A DNA stretch of 64,000 bases, taken from the NCBI GenBank assembly GCA_940671915.1, contig CALNVZ010003434.1:20295964-20359963 (forward strand), given 5' to 3'. The stretch comes from Paracentrotus lividus (taxonomy: Eukaryota; Echinodermata; Echinoidea; Camarodonta; Echinidae). The position numbers and the translations under genes were made by a program. Shown here in pieces: positions 11,955 to 25,688 of the stretch. The notes under the pieces are model-generated. The model had not been told where the DNA came from, did not search any database, and saw nothing but the letters and a program-made list of their open reading frames with translations. Each line of letters opens with the position of its first letter. Within the stretch, counting starts at the first letter, position 1.

Positions 11955-12075
11955 TGTACTGGTCATGGAAAACCTGGAAAGTTATGGAATTTTGCTATTT
12001 TGTGTTTCAGGCCTTGAAAGTCTTGGAAAATCTATTTTTCCATGAAAAGTCATGGAAAGTCATGGAATATCAAAA
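11955..12075. repeat. Degenerate GTCATGGAAA short-period repeat
   Basis: CATGGAAAACCTGGAAAG, CTTGGAAAATC and two GTCATGGAAA words occur within about 120 bases. It looks like a dispersed low-complexity repeat rather than coding DNA. Confidence 0.6.
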
Positions 12076-12690
12076 TTTGCCAATATTCAACTTATGTAGC
12101 CGAGAGCATTGAGAATCCAAGAGCGTCGTGTGTCCTACAATGTAGGCAAGTTCTGGTTAAAAAAAGTGTATGAACCTTGTATAAAACTCCTGTTATAACA
12201 AGCACAGATACAACATTTCTTTATGAGGTTAAATTTGAAATCCTATTTGATTATGTCATGTTTGTAAATTAAGATTTTGAATTCACTGTATTTGTATTTG
12301 TATTTTTTTTTATTAGTTCTTGTAATATTCCAACTTGATTTACTTTGATTTTCAGAATTAGAAAGGAAGTCAAGGCTTGAGTATAATATTCGCAAAGTTC
12401 TGTATATCTGATGATTCTTTTGAATTTATTGGCGTGACCAAACACTTGTATTTGACATATATCCTATATAACTGCTCTCAAAAGAAATGTATTTATTATG
12501 AAATAAATCGTTTACATTGGAAGAGTATGTTGCTGCAAAGCATATAAGCTATATTCAAAGTTTGAACAAAGATACAAAATAAATGAATATATTGAACGCA
12601 ATGTTGGGTTCTTAAATGGTAGCTTTGTTCAAAGAGTGTATTAAAGATAATTTTATCTGCGATTTGCCATGGTCACAACTTTATTATTAA

Positions 12691-12954
12691 GGTGGAATCA
12701 CACTGTCCTGAAGTTGAGCAAAGATGGACACACAAAATATGAAATGTTAGGGTTGGCGCAAGGTTAGCCCTGAACTTGGTCAACAGCCAAACAAGAGCCA
12801 AAACAAGAACAATATCTACAGACAGTTGCACAATGGCACTCGAACAACACACGAAGGGTACAGGAATGGACTGATGCTTTCGTGATCAGAGCAAATATTA
12901 AAATTTTCCTTGATCGTGTGTCCATCCTTGCTCAATTTTAAGACAGTGTGACAT
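12691..12954. mobile_element. 264-bp MITE with ~37-bp terminal inverted repeats
   Basis: ATCACACTGTC, TTGAGCAA and GATGGACACAC on the left are answered by GTGTGTCCATC, TTGCTCAA and GACAGTGTGAC on the right, in mirrored order. Confidence 0.75.
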
Positions 12955-13092
12955 GGGGTTTATGGATATGGGTCAGTCATGCACCCTTTTGCATCTGCAT
13001 CTGTGTCAGATTTTGCAAACAAACCTGTGCATCTGAGTTTTCAACTGCCTGATGCAGGCTGTTGGGCGCACACTTTTAAAAACATACACATC

Positions 13093-13232
13093 AGGGGGGC
13101 ATTTCATCAAAGGAATTGTCGGACGTTTTATCCGACAAACTGTTATAAGCTACTGAAATGCTTGCATCTGATTGGCTGAGAGCAAATTTGTCGGATAAAA
13201 TATCTGACAAGTCCTTTGATGAAATGCCCCCC
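13093..13232. mobile_element. 140-bp MITE with AGGGGGGCATTTCATC ends
   Basis: The left arm AGGGGGGCATTTCATCAAAG faces its exact complement at the right edge. TTGTCGGA and TCCGACAA words continue the pairing inward. Confidence 0.85.
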
Positions 13233-13679
13233 TGGGCTCAGTAACACAAAGGTTTGCAATCAATCGCAAAGTTGCAATAGCCAATCACAATCATTAATGC
13301 ATGCGCTTTTGGTTCAAAAGTCTGATCAGCAGGCAATCAAAGTAGTTCTTTCAAATTTGCAATCAATGTTACGGGACCCTGGTTGTGACCTCGGCATAAG
13401 ATTCTGTTTAGTGATGAAATACTGTTGGATGAAAGAAAGAGATGGATATGATAATGAAAGCATTATTGAGCAAGGGTGTAAGAGATACAATAAAAGCAAG
13501 TTGTTTTGGATGAGAGAAAGATGGTGAGGAGAGAAAGATGGTGAGAAGGAGTGAAAGAATGATGGATGGAGGGAGAGAGAGGGAGTCAAAGAAAAAGAGG
13601 GATATGGTTTAAAAAATAATGAATTGAAGTTTTATATAGGATTAGAGCAAAATAATTGTACACTTATCCAGGTTATTTT

Positions 13680-13990
13680 CCCCCTCTCTCTTTGTGATTT
13701 CTGCCCATCTCTCTTTTCTTCCTCTCTCCTCCCTATCCTATACCGTACTTTCCATCTCTCTCACTCTCTCTCCTTCGCTTAGGTACACTTACGGTCATTC
13801 TCTTCCTCTCGCTTTCGTTCTCTCAATTTAATTGTCTTCTTTCTCTTCCATTCACTCAATTTAGTTGATGTTATCTTTCATTCACTCAAGTTCACTTAGC
13901 TCTTCTCTTCTCTCTCCGTCTCTCTTGCACTTATTCGTCTTCTCCCCTCTCCCTATCATCAACTATTTCATTCTCTCAACCGATCAACAT
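13680..13990. repeat. Pyrimidine-rich low-complexity tract
   Basis: CTCTCT, TTCTCT and CCTCTC words dominate the plus strand. The open frame inside is compositional. Confidence 0.7.
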
Positions 13991-14204
13991 CTTTTCCTTT
14001 TCTTGATAAGAAAATACTGTACAATTATACAAATCTGGAAATTATCTTTCATCCTTAGTAATTCATAGTTATGTATTTTTTTAACAATTCTTCCCCTTAG
14101 CCTCTAACGGCATATAAAAGAATTTGCCTTACTCGTATTTAAAAGCCTAGTATTAGAATTATTTAACTTCTGTGACCTTCATTTCATATTATAGCCCGTA
14201 TCGG

Positions 14205-14318
14205 AACAACTACCCTCAGGACAACTATACCTAGAAACAGGTTTAGGATTAGGTGTAGAGTTAGGAGGTAGATTTCTGGTTGGGGTAATATTCCAGGGGT
14301 AGTTGTCCTAGAACTAAT
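14205..14318. repeat. Small inverted-repeat element with telomere-like core
   Basis: AGGACAACTA near the left is answered by TAGTTGTCCT near the right, around a core of GGTTTAGGATTAGG-like words. The unit near 26420-26510 has the same plan. Confidence 0.6.
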
Positions 14319-14326
14319 ATACAGTA

Positions 14327-14812
14327 TGGTAAGGTGCCCTAAGTCTTCACAGTGCCTATGTCTGCGCACCCACGTAAATGCGCGATTTTCATAGAACAAA
14401 ACATCAAATTGACACCAATTTTCAATCTTAACCTCAACAATCCATTTTAAAACCAAAAAATGCTAAAATAATGGATTAAAAATGAGTTTCAGCAAGTTTC
14501 ATTTGCTACCCTGAAAATTTCAACCATTGTCAAAAAATAAAAGTCCGAAACTTCACTGCGCTTGAATTGCGTGCAAATTGAATGAGTGCGCAGACATGGG
14601 CACTATTCAGTTTTGCTACACAAAATGACAAGCACGTCTGAAAATCGTAAAAAACATTGTTCTTGTGAATAATTTCTTGAATTTTTTTGTTTCATTGATC
14701 ATTAGAATATGAAGAACGAAATAACATTGATGATTCTCAATATAATATTTTACTTTGTAATAAAATCGAGATCGAATTTTAGGTGCGCAGACTTGGGCAC
14801 CGCCATCATACT
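14327..14812. mobile_element. ~485-bp MITE with GGTGCCC / GGGCACC ends
   Basis: The left end GGTGCCCTAAGTCTTC faces GACTTGGGCACC at the right end. An internal TGCCTATGTCTGCGCACC is answered by GTGCGCAGACATGGGCAC near 14587. No transposase is present. Confidence 0.65.
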
Positions 14813-16719
14813 ACATATTCTGTCAAGTTATAACAAAATTTGGACCTTTTGTACCCCTTTATAAAATACAGATCAAAATCTCCATGTATGTGCAGAAGTC
14901 ATGGCTTCCTGAATTCATTCATTGTTTAAGGTTATGTACAAGCTCACTTCCTCCGAGTCGATTCAATAAGGGCCAAAGGTTACTTGGACTATTGAAATGA
15001 ATGGTGTTCAGTTATCAATAACCATATGGGTTATAAATTTGGTATCAGAACACACATTGCTCTTTAACATGAAAAAAAAAATGAAGGTCACACTATACGT
15101 GTAAGTCCTTTTTCAATGAAGCTATCGATGTAAGGCATACAGTGTTTCTTGGATTCACTTTATACATGTACGCACATACATGTACTTATCACTTCCACCA
15201 ACTTTGGAAGGGAATTTTCTATATAGTTGGCATTTTTATTAAGATTTTGCAGATTGCAAGAAGAAAGAAAATTAAATTTCTAAACATGCTATGAGTAATA
15301 ACAAACACTAGGCCTCAATCTCATGAATTTCAATAGTGAGAGGAAGAGCAATAATAAATGGCCAACAGAAATTGTAAAGGGAGGCCAATGGGCTGTAAGC
15401 ACAAAAGAAGTAGTTAGTCTGACACTTATATTTTTGCTTATCCCATAGATGACAGAGATTTGCAGTTGGTCAAAACAAATCACTTTTTGATCCTCAATTT
15501 GGCAAAAATTATATCTTTATTTTACTCCTGCAACCTTTAAAATATTAAATTCATAGTTAATAACTCTTTACTGTAAATGAAAATTGCAAAATGCATAGAA
15601 AAAGTTGCCAATTTGCATGCAAAAATAGTGATTTTTCATTTTTCTTCGCGTTGCCAATTCAGAGATTTCAATGATTATTTTCATTAAAACTGTTCTAATT
15701 AGAAAACCGTTTAGTGTACAGTGGCAGAAATGTATCCTTTTAGGTCAGTGATTTTTGCTCTTTCTGTTAACATATAATTCATAGCATTCTAGTTTCAAAG
15801 ATACTGGCTAAGCGTCACTAATAGGAGACACATAACAAAAGTATCTTTTTAAAATCTTGCAAGAGTTAGAAAGCGTCTCTGACAAAATACACAAATCCAA
15901 GTTTGCACAAATAGCATGAATAACTAATTGCTAGCATGAATGAGAAGGAAAGTCCAACAGCTGTCAAACAAAAGGGAAATAATTGTATTGTACGACTACA
16001 AACCTGAAAGTCTCATGAACCTGCTCAACATGCTTCAAATAGCATGAGGATGAATAGACCATTGATTTGTATAATCAAAGGATTGCCTGACATAGCTGCA
16101 AGTGCCTTCATGAGGGGGAAATGGCATTGGGCGAATTTACAATTACTGGATAAAAGCTGATCCCAGCAGCTACGTTTTTATTCATACAGCCCAATGTATC
16201 ATGACCGGACCCCGACAACAAATCTAGCCACAAGGATGAAAGGATCAAACTAAGACAAAATTAATTGTAAAATATAAACATTACAAAAATAATATTTATT
16301 TCCGCAGTTTTTCAAAGTACCGTAGATGAATCTGACTTTGTGAACCGTAAAATATAAAAATACAGCATTAGTGTTAAATCAATATTGTTATGTACCAGCA
16401 GTATTGCATACATATTCTTAAAAATAACATACACAGACAGGTACTGAATATACATAAAATGTTTCAAGTCATTATCATGTTTTAAAAAAATATATATATA
16501 ATACAATATACTTACTTGAAGAAAAAAAAACATAAAATATATACGTATGGTAAAGTCTCAATAATATTCAAATAACTTTTTTTGCAGCTTAAAGAATCAA
16601 CATACATTTCAGTTATAATCCTTTATGGACAATATTTATTACAATGATGACAGAATAATACCAATTTTTAGTAAACGGTAAAAAAAAAAAAAAACAAAGT
16701 AAAAACAAACAAACTCACA
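14813..16719. other. No gene seen
   Basis: AT-rich intergenic DNA without recognised exons or a clear repeat structure, apart from short ACATGTA words near 15165 and 15180. Confidence 0.5.
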
Positions 16720-16800
16720 ATTAAAAAGGCTCAGTCTGTTGAGCATTGGTCTCATTACCAGCAGGACCAGGGTTCAAATCTAAGTTGATGCGCTGTTATC
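16720..16800 (+). repeat. tRNA-derived repeat fragment
   Basis: GGCTCAGTCTGTTGAGC resembles an A box with D-arm. GGGTTCAAATC resembles a B box, about 35 bases later. The acceptor stem is not formed, so this is a relic of a tRNA-derived SINE or a pseudo-tRNA. Confidence 0.5.
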
Positions 16801-16851
16801 ATACAAATCCTGGCTATAATTCCCTCTCAGACAAAATCCTCATTACCAGGG

Positions 16852-17012
16852 AGGTGTTTCACCAAGTCATTCGGAAGTTACAAATGACTTTACGAACGAT
16901 TGGAACATGTTCTTGGGTGCTATACTAAATCACATTCTCAAACATTTAGCACAAGGAATGATCACTAGCCGTTCGAAGAGTTGTCGGTAACTTACTTGGT
17001 GAAACACCACCA
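16852..17012. mobile_element. ~160-bp MITE, GTGAAACACC family, copy 2
   Basis: The left end GGTGTTTCACCAAGTCATTC is complementary to the right end TTGGTGAAACACC. The interior resembles the copies at 8421 and 42322. Confidence 0.85.
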
Positions 17013-18097
17013 AGGGCTGGTTACAAATGGCACAGTCAAAACCAGTTGAGAATTTGTCGTCTGGTTTGCATTGGATCTCGTAGATCTTTGCAATGAACGC
17101 AGGAAGGATTTTGTTTTTTAAATCCAGGTATGATTGGGGGTGGAACACTAAACGCTAAGAATTGCTACAGCAGGCTGCGAGACAAAGTCTTGCAAAAATA
17201 CATCCAGTTGTGGATAAAAAGATTAATCAACCATTTATAAGATATTTCATGCAAGTAAATACATGTAATAAGACAAACATAGATTAAAATACAGGGTTAG
17301 ATGACCATAACCAGTAAATATATGTTAGCAAAATATAAAAACAAATTACTCTAATTACAATGACAATTATTAAGCAATGGTCGCAGAGCCCCGATGGAGG
17401 ACTTTCAGCCTAAAGGTAATCTGCTCATGTATTTTGGTATTGCACCTTTTCCTCAAACATAGCAAAAATTGTTTTATTAAAAACTTAATAATAATCAAAT
17501 GCTGCTTAGTGAATACTTGTGGTGCCATGATATATTTATATAGTCTGTATGAGTTGTATTAATTTGTTTCCCCATAGTTTGTGACAGGCTATTACCGAGT
17601 AGGCTCCCAAATCCATATGAGCTTATACCAATATCATTTCATATCCACCTGAGCTGCACTGAGGTAGGTCCCAAGTTCATATGAGAGTAACTTGTTTGCT
17701 GGCTTCAATGAAAGATGTGCCGAGCCGGCTTCTGAAATAATATGTTATGACTGAGCTACGAGATACACAAAATTGTTTCAAAAGTTCTGTAAGAGCTGTG
17801 CCGAGCTAACTCCAAAGTCCTTATTTGTTAATGAGTTTTTTCCCAGCTTCTCCTACAGATGATCCCATAGGAAGTGCTTCTTTGTACTTCTACTTGTATG
17901 AGTTCCCCAAGAGCTGTAGGCCTGCCGACTTGGCACGGGGGCTAGCTTACCCAGTTTATCCTAAACTAGACATTCTTTGAGATAATTTGGTAGCATAAGG
18001 CTCCACATGTTTGCAGCATCATGAATTATATAATCATAATTACATAGATGAGAGTATTAATCTCAAGTTAATCATATCTGTCATAGAAGAATTGCCA

Positions 18098-18257
18098 TCA
18101 CATACAGACCAGTGCCCTTGCATCTGGTAACACATAGAAGCCGTAGGTTTGCTGAGGTAACACTATGGTGCTTCCGGGGGGTTGCACTTGAGGGGCATAG
18201 TCGGGGAGAACAAGGTCACTTTCCATTTTTAGCCGCTGACCGTTTAGCTTTCCATGC
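18098..18257 (-). CDS. HPSE: Heparanase exon 10 with stop
   Basis: Begins after CCTCAG and encodes HGKLNGQRLKMESDLVLPDY, a proline-rich link, and TYGFYVLPDARALVCM, with TGA at 18100-18098. This is equivalent to 'VQLNGLTLKM...SYSFFVIRNAKVAACI'. A complement of AATAAA near 17474-17479 could serve as poly(A) signal, but this is not established. Confidence 0.92.
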
Positions 18258-19132
18258 CTGAGGTAAATACACAAAGCAACAGAAAAGCAGGGAGAAAATT
18301 GTTTGAAATTATATTAAGGCACCTTTATTCCAAAACTGAAACATAAAGATTCAAGTTTGATTAAAATTCAGCAGATAATTATGCATTCTTTCAAGGGTGC
18401 AAAACATATCATTATCCAATCAAATCCAATATTAAAGCCAACACAAACAAGCAAGCTTGTAGCAACACCTCAAGTCCTCAACTACTAAAAACTGACCTGG
18501 TTCCTAGCCCATACAAAAACATTTTCAGCAGTGAAATCTTATAATATAGGCCCACTTGAATGACAATGTACTAATTCACTTCTCAATACATTCATATTGA
18601 GGAAATGGTGGAGTTTTGGACATTCTGTGCTGTCACAGATTACTGAGCACAAAGGCTTTTAAATACCTGTGTTAAAATAGCCATGTACCAACTAGACAGA
18701 AGCAACCGGCCATGTCTTCCTAAACAATTCATTTTTTAAAGTAAATAGGCTTCCCGAGTTCATTCACAAGGGACAAAGGGTTTCTTGGACTTTTGAAATG
18801 ATGCAATAGTAGATTTTTCCAAGGGGGGGGGGGGCATTCAATGACATAAGCGCTACCCATGCGCGTCCCCACACCCTGAAAATGCACCCTAAACGTCCCA
18901 TTGCACAAAGTCAAATTTGCACCTCTATTCGCCATCAGACTGGAAAAAACATGCCTAAATGGAGTAAAAACCGTCAAAATAAGTGCCTAGAAGAGCAATT
19001 TGAGCTGAAAACACCCCTATTTTAACAAAAATGGCTATTGAAGTAAAAACACCCCTAAACGTCTATGACGCTGACAGGCTGAAAACAGACCCTTTTCGAC
19101 GAATGCATAGCACTTTATTAATATGGTGAATG

Positions 19133-19165
<33 letters not shown>

Positions 19166-22100
19166 GGATATCTTGTAGTTCCATACCCTGTATCCGTAAC
19201 CGTGGCAGCACAGATATGAATTTGGAAGCACTGGACAGGATATATGAGTTACTCTCATGAACAAACCATAAAGGTAAACTAAAATTCAAAATTTCAATAC
19301 TAGACTTTTAAAGGTATGCATCTTTTTTTTTTGGGGGGGGGGGGGGAGGGAGGGGGATGCACAACATAGGTGCTTTAATGAAAACTTGTGACGATCTACT
19401 CACGGAGATATGATGCCTTGCGCCCCCAACGGCATGAAGTGGTATACATGTATGGTGGTGTTCTTGAAGTGTTCTTCAAGCTGTAGATGAACCTCATCGA
19501 TTGGTATCATGTTGATAATCATTAAAGTCACTGCGCCCGGTTGATACCTGGTGCTTTGGACGAAAATTAGGGTTTAAGGAAGAGAAGAAAGGAGAATTAA
19601 CAAATCAATACTATTTATTAAAGGGGAGGTCCATCCCAGAAGTAAATTTGTTTTAAAAAAATAATTTTTTTAAATATCAGTGAACTTTTTGAAGAAAACC
19701 ATCAAAGGACAATGAAATTATGAATAATGAAAGGTTTGATTTTGTGACGTCACTTGCGAGCTGCTCCCGCGTGTTGTGTAAAATACAAATTCCATAAATT
19801 GTCATGTTCTAAACGAAGAATATAAACCATTTCAACTGTGCATTATATATATCATCAACTACATGTTTATATACATGGAATAGATCTATTTCTTCATCAA
19901 GAACCATGAAAAAGACAAATTTAAGAAATTTACAATACACAACATAAATGTCGGCCTATATGAGAGAAGCTCATACACATATAAGTCAAGTCACAAAATT
20001 AAAACTGTAAACATTCATAATGTTTGATGTGAATGTCTGATATTAATTACAAGTGTGGACTTGACAGCAATAATAGTGAAGAATGTTTCACTACAATTTT
20101 CATGAGATAAATATGAATAATATTAGCATGTTTAAATAACCTTCACTAGTTGATTACATGCATAAACAGACTACTATTTACCTTGTCTTTGTACAATGTG
20201 CGTATACCCGTACGTAATTTGAAAAGTCAAAAGGCTCTTTGTTATGATGTGAAGTCTTCGGTCTTGCAGAAATGGATTTGGAGATGTTCAAGACTCGAGT
20301 CCCCATAAGTTTCTTGTGGTATAACAGCAACCAATATGGCTAAAAATATGAATATAAATATAAAGGTTTCGTACAAAAAAGGCACTTTTTAGACCCTTCC
20401 AAAATTTGATAGTTGCATGTAGAAAATTTAATTTCTCAGCTGATTCAATGAAATACTTATCAATTTTGTAATAATAACTTATAGATATTTTGAAGAGCAG
20501 AGTTAATATGAGTATGATTAGTCACTTACGATATAACAGTATTGTCAATAGTTATAACAGGATTGTTTAGCTTCCTTTATGATCTAAAAAAATACTATTC
20601 CAGCTAATGCTGTAATCCTAATTCCAATTTTTATGTTAGACAGGGATCACCTAAGATTTTGAAGCTCACTGGTTGTATAAATGCTGAGATGTTATTGACT
20701 GAATATCCCCATAGTCATAAGCGCCCCTAGGTATGCTAAAGTTAATTGCAGTCTATGGAGGAAAAATAGTCACCTTTAACTTACTCTGATCATGTAATGA
20801 TCGATAAAAAGTTTGAAGGTTTTATATTGACACGTTATTCATGCACTGACAGAATGTAAGGCCCCACGTACAGATCAGATATTTGCAAACCTCCACAAAG
20901 TTACCCAATCTGTCTACAGAGATGCTTGTTCCAGTAAGCCTACTGGGTTTACCATAGACTTACAATCGTAATATATCATGCTCCAGGGTACTGGTGTTAC
21001 AGCTAATTTTCTATGAGAAATATCTCACCAATAAAATTGTTTCAGAACCAACAATTTACATGTATATTATATGCGATGATAAATCTTGTTATAAATGACA
21101 CTTTTCTCATGTTAATGGAGAACAAAATATTCAAAGGGGAAATAGATGTGTCCAGTCGGACAGACAACACCAACTGCACTTGTCTCTTTTAGCTACAGCA
21201 TATATTTGAAGAAAGTTGATAATTGATAATTCTGGTCTTAGATCATCTAAATGCATTTGATATGAATTTACATGTCTCAACAACTTTTCAATCACATTGT
21301 GCATTATATCTGTCATAAAAATAATCTGAACCTGTGACTGGTAGAAACCCTTTCACAGTCATGATTTTTGGGTTAGTCGGACAAACAAACAGAGTTTCTT
21401 GGGGTTTAAATATCCTTTTTATAAATGATTATGAGCCCATGACAAATTAAACATTGCAAGCGTATATACACTTTCATTCGTTACGCATACTGGAAGCCCC
21501 CCCCCCCCCCAGTCAGAAATTTGCAATAAAAACACGACCAAACCGAATTATTTGCACCCAAAAATTTGTCACGGCCTGGGTGCAACTTTTCTGCTGAAAG
21601 ACAAATCAATGATTGCTATCTTACCAGCCGAGGTTTATAATTGGCGTCAAAAACGCCTCCTGTTTTGCCAATCAGACCCTGTTGAACAACCAGCTGAACT
21701 CCCATACTGGCACTCATACCAAGCTTATCCAGGACTCTGTTAATGGGATTAAAGTGATCGTTAAACTTCATTTAGGATCTTTAAAACAAAACTGTCACTC
21801 TTTCAGCAAAGTCTGTCATCATGATCTTAAACCTTTAGTTCAGTCAGGAGTCTTTTAAGCCAATCGGTCATTTCATTGTTAAGTTAACTGGCACAAATTG
21901 TACGAAACAAGGTTAATACACATGTTTTCCTTTTGAAAATATGAACTGCCAAAACCTAGTAAGCCAACAAATCTTCCAGTTTTCCCTGGTGTGCATGCAG
22001 TTTTTCAGCTTGTCTGTGCCAAACAACTTCAAATAACTGTAAACTTAAAGAGCTAGGGTCTTGGGCTTTCCTGGGGAGTGGATCATAATTTGCTGACCCA

Positions 22101-25100
22101 AAATTTTTTGAAAAGCACAGGTAATACCGGTCTTGAAGCTAAATTTATGGACAACAGCAAAACAAGCTGTCCCACCATAGACATTCTTGGCCTGCTTCGG
22201 ACATCATTGGGCCAGGGAAAGTAAGATTGAATGACTTTACTAAATGGGGCAAAGGGTGGAATATACAAGGCATTACATAAGGTCTGGCAGTGGTGATAAA
22301 ACTTGAGGTGATAGACAACACCTGTTACTAGGTAAGCATCCATACCTACCTACCTACCTACCAGGTCGACTAAACTGCCAAGACTTAAAGTATAATCCTC
22401 CAGTTAAGCATCCATAGTGTTAAATTACTCATGGAAGCCCAAGATACATTGGCCCGAATTCACAAAGGTGGATTCTGCAAAATCCATAGTTTCAACCCTG
22501 GGTTTAACCGAGAGTTGGACCTGTGATTTTCAATTTGGTATTCACAAAGGTGGACTCGACTGAATCCATATATCCACAGCGTCATAATACGTCATAATTT
22601 GGGTCAACTGTTAGTGAATCATAAACTGGTGGATCCGTGGAGCCATCGATTAAAAAACCCACGGATCCACGGATCCGTGGGTTTTGCAGCGAGTATCCTC
22701 CTTTGTGAATTCGGCCAATGACTTTATTACTTACAGCATTCCTGTCACATATGTCCCTGCCAATCCCGATGGGTAGCCACCAAAAGTTACACACCGATCT
22801 GTGATATCAGATCTTGGAATTCTCCGCAGAGCCCATAATCTTGACCGACTGTTGAACGCTCAGTATATTTGGATCAGTAAATTGGCAACGTTAGGATCCG
22901 TCATGTTCTGCAATCCTGCGTCCGGCCACTGGTGTAGTGTAATGGAACGAGGTGATATTTGTTGCATTCCAACTCCTTGCAGGAACTGTAAAAAAAAAAA
23001 AAAAAAAAAAAAAAATTATCAAGATACATGTGTATTACTGATCACAAGAAAAACGTTTCTGATTTTAAAGAATTGATTGATAGTTTGTTTTTTCCCCACG
23101 GCTAAGAAAGCAATTGATTGGCTATAAGTAAGTGCCAGAGGTTGTTTTACCAAGTCTTTGTAAAATTGTGACTTTACTAACGACCGGTGATCAGTTCTTG
23201 TGCTAAATTTTAAAAATGTCTATATTATAACACAAAAACAAGATGCAGTCCCCCAGTGGTAACCTGCAGATTTAAATCAAAGGGCACTACCGCATCAATA
23301 TGATTTTGAACCAGGGATCTCCCTCTTACAAGACCACTGAATCTTGAGTCTTTTGAATCTATCAACTGAGCTATCACGCCTCTTTCATTGAAATATGACA
23401 AAATGCTCTGCCAGCTAAGCTATGGCAAACCTATGCGGACATTTGTCCCTGAAACCCATTAACTTTCCATGCTCGAGTGATCAAAAGCTATTAAAACCTG
23501 GCATAAACCCAAGGATAGAAATCAACTTGGGGTTAAAGGCCAGGAACAAGAAGGAAACTGATCAGAAATATATAATATGAAATAATGCCTCCGGCACCAC
23601 CTTCGGTGGCGGAGGCATAAAAATGAGCAACTAGAAGTTTGGGTTTATTGGGATTCAAACATGTGACCTCCTGATTACTAGACAGGTACTCTAACAGCTC
23701 AGCTATGGCAAACCTATGCCGACATTCTTCCCTGAAACCTGTTAAGTTTTCAATGCTCGAGTAGCCAAATGTTATCAGGTTTGAATCCCCATGGAACCCC
23801 ATTCTCTTTCATTAAAAGTTACAGAACTATGTAATATTATTTACTCATTGAGGTATTTGTCAGTACTGGTGAGCATGTCTCCCTTCTTCTTCGGAGCAGA
23901 AGTATCAGGCCCCACGAGAAAGATATTCTTATGGTCTGGTAAACGAGTAATGGCCTTCCTTAGAGTGTGGAAGGCGTCTGCCATCTGACTACCATTTACA
24001 GTCACATGAGCCTTTCTTGGGAAACCATTTGGTTCTGCAAGACAAACGAACAATAATGGCTAATTTTAACTCTTTGCAAGCTTAACTAATTCTAAGGTAA
24101 TAATTGTTGTACTGATAATTTTGTTGAAGTTTGATTCACTCATTGCACCATCATAATGTTTTCTCTAGATGTTGATAAACATCAGCCATTAATTTGTTAG
24201 CTTTGAAACTCATTATATTGAATTGTATGAATCTAAAAAAATGCAAAATTAATAATAACATTTTGTTTCTTTAATATCAAACATAAAGAGAGTCCCATTA
24301 GTGTGCAAAAATTTAAAGATCAACAAATTATACTCTGGTAAATGAGAACTAGACCAAGTATGTATTTGACCTGGGGGAAATGTATTGATCTATTGATATA
24401 AATCAAACTTAGTAGGCCATATGGGTTTAGCCCATGTGGTATTAGACAATCAAAGAATTAGACCAACCAAGTGGACATAAAACAACTTTACTAGGCTAGG
24501 TATGTCAGAGGCAGAAAAATAAAAATTAAGTCTGAACATAACTCTTACCATTTCCCAGTCCCCACAGCACTGGATATCCTCTCTGTTTGGTATAGTTCAT
24601 AAGTAGAAGGGCATTGGTTGGGTCAAAGTTTGTCTGGTTTCTATCCAGAGCATTTAGATGATACAGAACGTCCCAGCCGACAGAGCGAGCAAATTCATTG
24701 ATGTTATCCCATACATGTGCTGATTAGGGAATAAAAAAAGGCAGTGAAGTGAAATATGTGTAAAAGCATTATAGACCAGTTGCTTGCCCATGACAGTTTG
24801 CACCGTATCTGTGCAATTGTGTACGGGGAGTTCTGGCAAGGTAGCAAAGTTAATAGCTGCCTCGATTTGAATGACATGACAACTAGTTGAACTGATTGAA
24901 TTGATTAAACTATCTATTTATTTTTTTTAATTTATTTATTTTATTTATTTTTTTGCATTGAATCACGCATTGTGTTTGTGTTTATATCTGGCATGTAGGC
25001 CTACAAGTACATGTATAAAAGATGAGCCCTCTCCCCATCCCACAAAAAGATATATGTATTTCTTTAAATATGCACTACATAGTCGTGTCCAACATGTACA

Positions 25101-25655
25101 GTCAATGAGTGGTTTTCAAATTATAGAGGGGGCATGCGTCCCCTGCATCCCCACCTGGATCCACCACTGTATACTATAAAATAGAAGATAATGACACATT
25201 ATCACCTACCACAAACTGTCATGTTATGAAAAAACAGCTTTCCATAGCGATCTTTTAATTCATCATCATCGTCCATTTCTGTTGTACAGTTTACTGAGGT
25301 GTTGAAGGTAGTAAAATCGGCCTCTGCGCCGCCCATACGGTAAATAGCTGGTGCTAGGCCTCGTGCCGCTGTCCATAAACTAGTGTAACTGCAAAAACCA
25401 ATTATATTTTATAAATTATGATCACATTTGGAGGGGGATCATAGGTACAATCACCGAAAATATCCTTTTTAAATAGCATCATCAAGTTATCATCATTACT
25501 GTTATTATATAAGTTATTGTAAATAGCAATTATCATGATTAATTATGACATAATTCTGCCTAGCATTATCCAAGTCCATAGAGACAAAATAAGGTTGGGT
25601 CCTCGATTATTTATCATTAATAAGCAGAACAACAACACCTGCTGCACCCCCCCCC

Positions 25656-25688
<33 letters not shown>

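Noticed and set aside
22083..22343. Minus-strand frame with LFKK..LG-like words resembling a heparanase exon
   Set aside because: The true counterpart exons were found at 21625-21736 and 20182-20339 with correct splice sites and phases, so the similarity here is short and coincidental.
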